Of a stretch of 64,000 nucleotides of DNA, positions 34,469 through 41,610 are shown in pieces. The notes beneath the pieces were generated by a model, which saw only the letters and a program-made list of their open reading frames with translations, ran no database searches and was not told the DNA's origin. The position numbers and the translations under genes are program-made. Numbering within the stretch: the first letter of the stretch is position 1; every line of letters starts with the position of its first letter. The DNA is from Myxococcus guangdongensis (lineage in GTDB: Bacteria; Myxococcota; Myxococcia; Myxococcales; Myxococcaceae): positions 248,001 to 312,000 of the forward strand of contig NZ_JAJVKW010000013.1 in the NCBI RefSeq assembly GCF_024198255.1. Direction: 5' to 3'.

Positions 34469-35299
34469 ATGAACGCGGATGAAGGGCTGGTGGCGCTCGG
34501 GTTCACCGAGGTCGAGGCGCGGGTGTACTGCGAGTTGCTGAAGGGGGCGCCGGCCACCGGGTACCGCCTGGCGCAGGCGCTGGGGAAGGCGCCGCCGAGC
34601 ATCTACCAGGCGCTGTCGTCGCTCGAGCACAAGGGGGCGGTGCTGGTGGAGGAAGGCGAGCCGCGCTCGTTTCGTCCCGTGCCCCCGGACGAGGTGCTCG
34701 CCGCGCTGCAGCGGGGCTTCGAGACGCGCAGGAGCGAGGCGGCGAGCGCGCTGCGCAAGCTGCACACGCCCGCGCAGGACGACCGCATCTACCATCTCAA
34801 GAGCACCGCGCAGGTGATGGAGCGCGCGAGGACGATGATTGCCTCGGCCACCGAGCAGGTGCTCTTCGACCTCTTCCCACCGCCCTTCACCGCGCTCGTC
34901 CCGGCGCTCACGGAGGCGAGCGCCCGGAGCGTGGCCATCGCGGGGCTCGTCTACGACGAGACGCCCAAGGTCCCCTTCGACTGCGTGCTGTCCTCCAACG
35001 CGGCGTTCGTGCGCGAGCGCTGGCCGGGCGCCCAGCTCACGCTCGTGGTCGACGCGCGCGAGTTCCTGGTCGCGCTGCTCACCCCGGACGGCGCGGGCCT
35101 CCGGCAGGCCCTCTGGAGCGACAGCGGCTACCTCTCCTGTCTGCAGCACAGCGGGCTGTCCGCGGAGGTGCGGCTGAGCGCGCCCCCGGCCGCGCGCGCG
35201 CGACTGTCACGCGCCTTCTCCCTCGTCGGCTCGAGCCCGCCCGGCCTGCGACAGCTCGTGGGCCAGCCCTCCACCCCCCAGCGCGGAAACACCCCATGA
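34469..35299 (+). CDS. TrmB-family transcriptional regulator
   Basis: A 276-residue regulator. The N-terminal winged helix (LVALGFTEVEARVYCELLKG, TGYRLAQALGKAPPSIYQALSSLEHKGAV) matches TrmB, a family best known from archaeal sugar regulation but present in some bacteria. The middle (VMERARTMIASATEQVLFDLFP) resembles the TrmB PLD-like effector domain. No Shine-Dalgarno precedes the ATG; the promoter sits right against it. The last codons overlap the start of the retropepsin/PDZ gene by ATGA, so the regulator and protease are translationally coupled, an unusual partnership. Confidence 0.85.
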   Translation: MNADEGLVALGFTEVEARVYCELLKGAPATGYRLAQALGKAPPSIYQALSSLEHKGAVLVEEGEPRSFRPVPPDEVLAALQRGFETRRSEAASALRKLHTPAQDDRIYHLKSTAQVMERARTMIASATEQVLFDLFPPPFTALVPALTEASARSVAIAGLVYDETPKVPFDCVLSSNAAFVRERWPGAQLTLVVDAREFLVALLTPDGAGLRQALWSDSGYLSCLQHSGLSAEVRLSAPPAARARLSRAFSLVGSSPPGLRQLVGQPSTPQRGNTP

Positions 35300-37119
35300 G
35301 ACACCTCCTGCTCCTGTTGGCCCTCGTGCTCCTCCCCCTCACCGCCACCGCGGAGGCGACGCGGACGCTCATCGAGCGGCACCTCGCGTGGCGCGGCGGG
35401 GACGCCTTCACGCGCCTGGAGAGCCTCCATGTCCGCGGGAAGACCTCGACCTCCGGGCTCCAGGGGACGATGGAGTCCTGGAGTCATCGGGACGGACGCG
35501 TCCGCCACGACGAGGACTTCGGGGTGGTGCGCCACTCGATGGCCTTCACCCCCGAAGGAGGCTGGAAGCTGAACGCCAGCGGGCAGGTGGAGGATGCCTC
35601 GTCCACCGACGCGCGCGATGCACGGCACCAGCTGGCGCTGGAGCTCGGGAGTGCGCTGCGAGGCGGCGACGGCGCGAAGCTCGAGCCGCGCGCGGACGAG
35701 TCCCGGGATGGCCGCGCCTGGAAGGTGGTGCGGGTCACCTTCGGCGACGAGGACCTGTATGACCTGTTCCTCGATGACGCCGACGGAGCCCTCCACGGCC
35801 TGCGCATCCGCGAGAACAACGTCACGCGCTTCGTGCGCCTGGGCGACTGGCGGCAGGTGGAGGGCGTGCGCATGCCCTTCCTGGAGGAGGAGTTCACCGA
35901 CAACGTGGACTCCGACTCGCGCACGGTGGTGGAGACGCTGGAGCTGAACGGGCCCATCGCTCCCGCCGTGTTCGAGCGTCCCCAGGACGTCCGCAAGGCG
36001 AGCTTCGCGAACGGCCGCCACACCACGGGCTTCATCCCGTTCGAGTTCTTCGACGACAACCGCGTCTTCATCCCGGCCCAGGTGAACGGCAAGCCGACGC
36101 AGGTGCTGCTCGACAGCGGCGCGGAGATGACCGTGGTGGACACGGCCCATGCGCGCGCGCTGGGGCTGAAGACGGAGGGGCAGGTCGCGGCGGTGGGCAG
36201 CGGTGGACAGGCGCAGGCGCAGTTCGCGTCGGGCGTGGACATCGCGATGGGCAATCTGCGGTTGAAGGGGCTGACGGTGGCGGTCATCGACCTGGCCCCC
36301 GTCGCGCGGATGCTGGGACACCCGCTGCCCGTCATCCTGGGCAAGGAGGCCTTCCATCAGCTCGTGGTGGACGTGGACTTCCCGAACCGCCGCGTCGCCT
36401 TCCATGACCGCGCCCACTTCAAGCCGCCCGCGAAGGCGGTGCGGCTGCCGCTGGTGGAGTCGGCGGGTGGTCAGCGCGCGGTGCAGCTCTCCATCGAGGG
36501 GCGGCCCGCCATCCCCGTGTTGTTCGACGTGGGCAACGGCGGCGCGCTCTCGCTCTTCCCCGCGTACTGGGAGCAGGCCCGGTTGCTGGAGGGCCGGCCC
36601 AGCTCCAAGACGCTGTCCGGCGCCGTGGGAGGCCTCAGGGAGCGGGACGTGGCGACGTTGAAGCGCATCGAGCTTGCGGGCGTCACGCTGGAGAACGTGC
36701 CCACGGTGTTCGACGACGCCGGCAACAGCATCTCCACGTCGGACCGGCTGCTCGGCAACCTGGGCCTCGGCGTCCTCGCGCGCTTCCGGATGCTCACCGA
36801 CTACCAGATGGACACGTTGATGCTCGTCCCCGATGCCCGGGCGCTTCGCCAGCCCTTCCGCAAGGACCGCTCCGGCCTGCTCGTGCTCCCCTCCTCGGAG
36901 GGCCGGCTCGCGGTGCAGCTGGTGGCGCCCGGGAGCCCCGCCGAGGCCGCGGGCTGGAAGGTGGGCGAGGAGATTGTCGCCATCGACGGCAAGCCGCTCG
37001 GCCCCGACGCGTCGAACCAGGCGCGGACGAGCTGGCGGTATCGCGCCGGCGGCCAGACGGTGGTCCTCACGGTGAAGGGTGGAGAGCAGCGCAAGCTCAC
37101 CCTGCGCGACTACTACTGA
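35296..37119 (+). CDS. secreted retropepsin-like aspartic protease with PDZ domain
   Basis: A 607-residue exported protein (signal MRHLLLLLALVLLPLTATA). Residues ~20-225 form an outer-membrane-lipoprotein-like beta domain. Residues ~245-390 are a retropepsin unit with catalytic VLLDSGAEMTVVD (D-S-G-A). A second homologous unit (~395-510) has VLFDVGNGGALSLF, where D-V-G replaces D-S/T-G, so only the first half looks fully catalytic; pepsin-like action needs two aspartates, which the two halves could supply. Residues ~530-607 are a PDZ domain (GSPAEAAGWKVGEEIVAIDG). It overlaps the TrmB gene by ATGA and the convergent HxlR gene by 7 bp. Confidence 0.85.
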   Translation: MRHLLLLLALVLLPLTATAEATRTLIERHLAWRGGDAFTRLESLHVRGKTSTSGLQGTMESWSHRDGRVRHDEDFGVVRHSMAFTPEGGWKLNASGQVEDASSTDARDARHQLALELGSALRGGDGAKLEPRADESRDGRAWKVVRVTFGDEDLYDLFLDDADGALHGLRIRENNVTRFVRLGDWRQVEGVRMPFLEEEFTDNVDSDSRTVVETLELNGPIAPAVFERPQDVRKASFANGRHTTGFIPFEFFDDNRVFIPAQVNGKPTQVLLDSGAEMTVVDTAHARALGLKTEGQVAAVGSGGQAQAQFASGVDIAMGNLRLKGLTVAVIDLAPVARMLGHPLPVILGKEAFHQLVVDVDFPNRRVAFHDRAHFKPPAKAVRLPLVESAGGQRAVQLSIEGRPAIPVLFDVGNGGALSLFPAYWEQARLLEGRPSSKTLSGAVGGLRERDVATLKRIELAGVTLENVPTVFDDAGNSISTSDRLLGNLGLGVLARFRMLTDYQMDTLMLVPDARALRQPFRKDRSGLLVLPSSEGRLAVQLVAPGSPAEAAGWKVGEEIVAIDGKPLGPDASNQARTSWRYRAGGQTVVLTVKGGEQRKLTLRDYY

Positions 37120-37535
37120 CGCCCGGGTTGACTGGACTTGGAGGCCGCGAGCGCGCTCGGACGGACGGAGCGGGGCTTGCGGACCTCGGGCGCCACCGGC
37201 TCATCGAGGGCGCGCAGCTCGGTGGCGTGGCGCTTGCCCCAATCACACAGCGCTCCCACGATGGGGCGCAGGCTGAGCCCCATCGCGGTGGCGGTGTACA
37301 CGACGCGCGGCGGAACCTCCGCGAACACCTCGCGTTCGACGACGCCGTGCAGCTCCATCTCGCGCAGCTGCTGCACCAGCACCTTCTGGCTCACGCCGGC
37401 AATCACCCGCCGCAGCTCCGACAGCCGCTTGGGTCCCTCGAAGAGGTAGTACAGGACGAAGATCTTCCAGCGCCCTCCAATCACCTTCAGCGCGCGCTCC
37501 GCGGGCACCAGCGGGAGCTCCTTCACGATGGGCAT
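37113..37535 (-). CDS. HxlR-family transcriptional regulator
   Basis: A 140-residue winged-helix protein: LKVIGGRWKIFVLYYLFEG, FEGPKRLSELRRVIAGVSQKVLVQQLREME and GVVEREVFAEVPPRVVYTATAMG are the HxlR signature. A disordered basic tail (RKPRSVRPSALAASKSS) follows. GGAGGT precedes the ATG. It faces an SDR gene across 122 bp containing a dyad, the usual HxlR arrangement in which the regulator controls the divergent oxidoreductase, often in response to aldehydes or quinones (family knowledge). No conserved N-terminal cysteine is present. Confidence 0.92.
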   Translation of the reverse strand: MPIVKELPLVPAERALKVIGGRWKIFVLYYLFEGPKRLSELRRVIAGVSQKVLVQQLREMELHGVVEREVFAEVPPRVVYTATAMGLSLRPIVGALCDWGKRHATELRALDEPVAPEVRKPRSVRPSALAASKSSQPGRQ

Positions 37536-37547
37536 GGTTACCTCCAG

Positions 37548-37560
37548 GTTCCCTGGGAAC
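37548..37560. promoter_or_regulatory. dyad in the hxlR-SDR intergenic region
   Basis: GTTCCC-T-GGGAAC is a perfect 13-bp dyad 13 bases before the HxlR start, with a further GTTCCC half-site at 37593-37598 toward the SDR gene. Probably the HxlR operator. Confidence 0.55.
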
Positions 37561-37657
37561 GAAGACGTCCGTAGAGGGGGAAAAGGTCTATAGTTCCCGG
37601 GGCGGGGCGTATTTACAACTCAGGCCAGCAGTCACCCGGCAAGAGAGGAATACGCCC

Positions 37658-38428
37658 ATGTCCGAAGCCACGAAGCAGGTCCCCATCGCCCTCATCACCG
37701 GCGCCAGCCGAGGCCTGGGCCGGAGCGCCGCGCTGGCGCTCGCCGAGCGAGGAAGCGATGTCATCGTCACGTACCGCTCGGGAACCAAGGAGGCGGACGA
37801 GGTCGTCCAGGCCCTCCGGGCCCGGGGGCGCAAGGCCGTCGCCCTGCGGCTGGACGTCGGCCAGACGGACACGTTCGACACCTTCGTGTCCCAGGTGCGC
37901 GAGGCCCTGAAGCAGACGTGGGGCCGCGAGCGCTTCGACGCCCTGGTCAACAACGCGGGCGTCGGTGGCTACGCGCCCTTCGTCGAGACGAGCGAGGCCG
38001 TGTTCGACGAGCTGCTCGCCGTGCACTTCAAGGGGCCCTTCTTCCTGACGCAGAAGCTGCTGCCCCTGCTCGCCGACGGCGGTCGCATCGTCAACGTGTC
38101 CACGGGGCTGGCCCGCTATGCCCTCCCGGGGCTCTCGGTCTACTCGGCGGCCAAGGGCGCCCTCGAGGTGCTCACCCGCACGCTCGCCGTCGAGCTGGGC
38201 GCGCGGCGCATCGCGGTGAACGTCGTCGCGCCGGGCGGCATCGTCACGGACTTCGGCGGAGGCGTGATGAAGGACCCCACGCTCCAGAAGACCGTCATCG
38301 AGCAGACGCCCATGGGGCGCCTGGGACAGCCCGAGGACGTCGCGGGGGTCATCGCCATGCTGCTCGGGCCGGAGACGGCCTGGGTCACCGGTCAGCGCAT
38401 CGAAGTCACGGGCGGCTATCGCCTCTGA
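37658..38428 (+). CDS. short-chain dehydrogenase/reductase under HxlR control
   Basis: A 256-residue classical SDR with TGASRGLG (residues 14-21), NNAG, STG serine region and SVYSAAKGAL (YxxxK), ending VTGQRIEVTGGYRL. The dinucleotide site has TYRSG after the second beta strand, favouring NADP(H). The substrate is unknown; an HxlR partner hints at aldehyde or quinone stress. It has ATG 37658 and GAGAGG about ten bases upstream. A strong hairpin follows the stop. Confidence 0.9.
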   Translation: MSEATKQVPIALITGASRGLGRSAALALAERGSDVIVTYRSGTKEADEVVQALRARGRKAVALRLDVGQTDTFDTFVSQVREALKQTWGRERFDALVNNAGVGGYAPFVETSEAVFDELLAVHFKGPFFLTQKLLPLLADGGRIVNVSTGLARYALPGLSVYSAAKGALEVLTRTLAVELGARRIAVNVVAPGGIVTDFGGGVMKDPTLQKTVIEQTPMGRLGQPEDVAGVIAMLLGPETAWVTGQRIEVTGGYRL

Positions 38429-38433
38429 GGCGC

Positions 38434-38459
38434 GGCCCGCGCGAGAACGAGCGCGGGCC
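38434..38459. terminator. bidirectional terminator
   Basis: GGCCCGCGC and GCGCGGGCC form a perfect 9-bp stem with an 8-base loop between the SDR gene and the convergent amidohydrolase gene. Confidence 0.7.
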
Positions 38460-38476
38460 ACGCAAGGACGGATGAC

Positions 38477-40477
38477 TCAGGGGCTCGGCGCGGTGGGCTT
38501 TCCGTTGAGGTAGGTCTGAATCACCGGAATCCTGCTGATGTCCAGCGGGTCCTTCGACGGGTCCTGGTCGAAGTCGAGGGGGTTGGAGCCCAGCACGACG
38601 AAGTCCGCCACCTTGCCCGGCTCGATGGTCCCCAGCCATCCATCGAGTTCGTGCTGGCGCGCCGGCTCCACCGTGACGGCGCGCAGCGCCTGCGCGACGC
38701 TCACCCGGTGCTCCGCGCCGAGCACCTTGCTCTTCTGGAAGTCCGGATAGGCCCAGGTGCGACGGCTGACGGCCTGGGCGACGAACCAGAGCGGACGCGC
38801 CGGCGTCACCATGGAGTCGCTGTGGAATGAGAACGGAACGCCGAAGCGGAGGTCGAACCCCGTCGGGTCGATGTTCCTCGCCGTCGCCTCGCCGAGGATG
38901 TCCTCGAACACCGCGCCCCAGTACGCCACGTGGCCGATGAGGTGCGTCACGTGCGCGTCGAGCGCGGGCACCGTCTTGCCGTCCGCTGTCTTCAGGGTGC
39001 CCTGGCGCAACAGGCCGATGTCCCGGGAGAGCCGCTCCTCGCCCACCGTGTTGTGGATGAACAGCACCCGGTGCGGGTTGACCTTCTCCTGCTGCAGCTG
39101 GCTGAAGGCGTCGAGCGCCCACGCGTTGGCGAGGTTTCCGTTGGCATGGAGCTGGAACCGCCAGGACGACGTGCTCCAGAGCGGACGCAGGCTGTCGGTG
39201 ATGGCCTTGACGCTGTCGAAGTCCGCCCGGCCCTCGCCCTCTCCCGCGCAGTGCCCGTGGTTCTCGTAGTGGTAGGGCTTCTGGAGCCACGCGGTGCAGC
39301 CCTGCGTGGAGCCGTCCACCCAGAGCTTGATGCCACCGGCGCCCAGCCACCTGGGCAACGCGCAGCCGGCGTCCTTCGTCGGGTCGCACGCGGGGCCCGT
39401 CGGCTGGAGGGCCTTGGCGGTGGCCACGTCATGCGTCACCACGCCGGTGATGCGCAGCGGGAAGCCCTCCCGCTCCGCGACGTGCTTGACGGCCTGGAGC
39501 TGCGCGACGCTCGAGAGCCCTCCGTCCGCGAGGGTCGTGAGTCCGGCCGCGCGCAGCGCCTGGATGCCCTGCGCGAGTTCCTGCTCGAAGCCGGAGAGCA
39601 GCTGCGCGGGGTCCGTGTACACCAGGCCCAGGGGCAGGCTCTTCTGCATGGCGGCCATGAAGGGCGCATAGCCAGCGGCCTCCTTGAGCAGCCCCGTATA
39701 GCCGTTCGCGTCCCTGTCCCACGCGCCACCGCCGGCCGCGACCGAGGCGGGCGGAGCACAGTCCTTCACGCCCTTGCAGACCACCTCGATGGCCTTGTCG
39801 TTCACGTACGCCAGGTGGCCAGACTGGTCCAGGACGAGCACGGGGCGGTCCTTGCTCACACACGCGTCGAGATAGAGCTTCGGCTGCTTCGTGAAGGGCA
39901 CCTCACCGCTCACGCCACAGCCGCCCTTGACGAACTGCTGCCGCGACGGGTCCAGGTTCATGCCCAGGACGAACTCCTTGCTGTCCCCGGGCACCTGGGC
40001 GCCCAGCTTCATCGATGACAGCGCGCCCAGGAGGTCCGCGCGGGTGGCGCAGTCCGCCGCGGGCTGTCCGTACGGTGGCGGCAGGCAGGGGGCCAGGTTG
40101 TGCGTGCCCAGCACGCTCTGAATCAGCGTCGGCAGGAAGTGCATGTGCGGGTCGATGAACCCCGGCAGCAGGACCTGCTCGGGTGTCAGGCGCACGGTCG
40201 CCACCCCATCACCGAGCCCCGCCATCACGTCCTGCTCGGACCCCACCTTCAGGATGCGGCCCCGCGCATCCACCGAGACGGCCTGGGCCACCGTCCCCTG
40301 CTCATCCAGGGTGAGCACCTTCCCGAGGAACACGGTGGACACGGCGGCCGCGTCACTCGGGTGGGGGCGCCCGGTCGTCGCGCAGGAGACCAGCAGCAAG
40401 AGCGCCGCGGCGCCCATGACGGGACGTGAAACCAGACGACCGGGGGAACGGGCCTTCCAACGCGGATCTCGACGCAT
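38477..40477 (-). CDS. lipoprotein amidohydrolase (YtcJ-like, Amidohydro_3)
   Basis: A 666-residue metal-dependent hydrolase. ATG 40477 has AGGAG six bases upstream and starts a signal with lipobox LVSC (MGAALLLLVSC). The N-terminal beta part includes VFLGKVLTLDEQGTVAQAVSVDARGR, then the H-x-H metal motif DPHMHF, and a C-terminal WLGTIEPGKVADFVVL that closes the composite beta domain. Later histidines (HANGNLANAW, HVTHLIGHVAYW) fit the Amidohydro_3/YtcJ group, whose substrates are mostly unknown. It is longer than most members and has extra cysteines (CLPPPYGQPAADC), consistent with an exported enzyme. Confidence 0.88.
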   Translation of the reverse strand: MRRDPRWKARSPGRLVSRPVMGAAALLLLVSCATTGRPHPSDAAAVSTVFLGKVLTLDEQGTVAQAVSVDARGRILKVGSEQDVMAGLGDGVATVRLTPEQVLLPGFIDPHMHFLPTLIQSVLGTHNLAPCLPPPYGQPAADCATRADLLGALSSMKLGAQVPGDSKEFVLGMNLDPSRQQFVKGGCGVSGEVPFTKQPKLYLDACVSKDRPVLVLDQSGHLAYVNDKAIEVVCKGVKDCAPPASVAAGGGAWDRDANGYTGLLKEAAGYAPFMAAMQKSLPLGLVYTDPAQLLSGFEQELAQGIQALRAAGLTTLADGGLSSVAQLQAVKHVAEREGFPLRITGVVTHDVATAKALQPTGPACDPTKDAGCALPRWLGAGGIKLWVDGSTQGCTAWLQKPYHYENHGHCAGEGEGRADFDSVKAITDSLRPLWSTSSWRFQLHANGNLANAWALDAFSQLQQEKVNPHRVLFIHNTVGEERLSRDIGLLRQGTLKTADGKTVPALDAHVTHLIGHVAYWGAVFEDILGEATARNIDPTGFDLRFGVPFSFHSDSMVTPARPLWFVAQAVSRRTWAYPDFQKSKVLGAEHRVSVAQALRAVTVEPARQHELDGWLGTIEPGKVADFVVLGSNPLDFDQDPSKDPLDISRIPVIQTYLNGKPTAPSP

Positions 40478-40582
40478 GACGCTCCTATGGGGATGCATTC
40501 CCATACAGGAACCCTCTCCAGACACAAGGACATCAGGACAGAGCGCCCCTCCCCAATCACGATTCGCACATCATCCGCCGTC

Positions 40583-40633
40583 TGACGCGTCACCCACGGG
40601 CGCTGACGTGTCAATGCCAGGGCTGACACGTCA
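40583..40633. promoter_or_regulatory. three TGAC-N2-GTCA palindromes spaced 20-21 bp
   Basis: TGACGCGTCA (40583), TGACGTGTCA (40604) and TGACACGTCA (40624) are 10-bp palindromic or near-palindromic sites two helical turns apart in the 259-bp gap between the divergent amidohydrolase and duplicated-domain lipoprotein genes. The even spacing places them on one DNA face, as for a cooperatively binding regulator. No regulator gene is adjacent. Confidence 0.6.
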
Positions 40634-40736
40634 GGCGGCGGGAAATCACAAACAATCCAGGCCCGCGTCATCCAGGCGTGTTGCTCGCGCACGGGGAACA
40701 GGCCCCGGCGACGAAGCACCACATCCCGGAGGACGT

Positions 40737-41603
40737 ATGTCCTTGAAGACGTCGAGGCTGTGGAGCTGGAGTCTCGTGGTGGGGTTGGGGCTCGTGGGCT
40801 GCGAGGCGGCACCGCCGCCTGGAATGGAGTCGGAGGCCACGCTGGGTGAGTCGGCGAGCGCCGTGGTCATCCCCCCCATCACCTCCTTCGACTGGCCCCC
40901 GTTCGCGAACGTGACGGACGTGTCCCTGGGGTCGGGGCATCGGACGGTCGCGGTGGGGAGGGAGCAGCCCTTCACCCTGTCCACGGATTATTTCGTGGGA
41001 CCGGACGCGTGCATCGGATGCAACAACCAGCTCGTGTTCGGTGTGCCGGGTGGCACCGGCGCGTGCGCGTACGATGGCGTCGGCCCCGTGCAGAGCCACG
41101 CGGACATCAAGCTCATCGCCCCCAAGGAACCCGGCGTCCACCCGGTGCACGGCAACTACACGCGCGCACCGGACTGCGCCGCGGCGCTCGCGTCGGTCGG
41201 GAGCGGACCGGCCTTCGGGCTCATCGGTGTTTATGTCGACCCGTGGGACTGGAGCTGGGGCACCATCAGCAACCTCCGGCTGAACGGGAACAGCTCGCAC
41301 AAGATCAACGTCTTCCCCGGGGCGCGCGTCAACATCACCACCGACTACAAGCTCGACCCGGCGGGGGGCGGGTGCCCCAGCTGCTGGTCCCAGCTGGTCT
41401 TCGGCATCGACCAGGGCTCCAAGACGTGCATCTACAATGGCATCGGCCCGACGAGCGCCACGAACACCACCTTCTCGCTGATCGCGCCCACCCAGCCGGG
41501 CCTCTATCCCGTCTGGGCCGCGCCTCAGTGGGCCTTCACCTGTGACCAGGCGCTGTCCTGGTCCAACGGTGGCACGCCCGTGGCGTTCATCGAGGTGAAG
41601 TAG
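40737..41603 (+). CDS. lipoprotein with two copies of a cysteine-containing beta domain
   Basis: A 288-residue protein from ATG 40737, with GGAGG five bases upstream and lipobox LVGC. The mature part has two homologous halves of ~110 residues: each has TDY near the start, C-x2-C, QLVFG, a G-x-x-C-x-Y-x-G-I/V-G-P segment, a LIAP-x-x-PG strand and a terminal cysteine before a last strand (halves at ~80-170 and ~195-285). The arrangement implies an internal duplication and disulfide-stabilised beta domains. No known family recognised. It is probably a surface binding protein, controlled from the TGAC array upstream. Confidence 0.8.
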   Translation: MSLKTSRLWSWSLVVGLGLVGCEAAPPPGMESEATLGESASAVVIPPITSFDWPPFANVTDVSLGSGHRTVAVGREQPFTLSTDYFVGPDACIGCNNQLVFGVPGGTGACAYDGVGPVQSHADIKLIAPKEPGVHPVHGNYTRAPDCAAALASVGSGPAFGLIGVYVDPWDWSWGTISNLRLNGNSSHKINVFPGARVNITTDYKLDPAGGGCPSCWSQLVFGIDQGSKTCIYNGIGPTSATNTTFSLIAPTQPGLYPVWAAPQWAFTCDQALSWSNGGTPVAFIEVK

Positions 41604-41610
41604 CGCGACG

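Noticed and set aside
40640..40736. Possible sigma-54 (-24/-12) promoter after the TGAC palindromes
   Set aside because: A GG and a GC dinucleotide fit the spacing but the flanking bases do not match the TGGCAC/TTGC consensus well enough.
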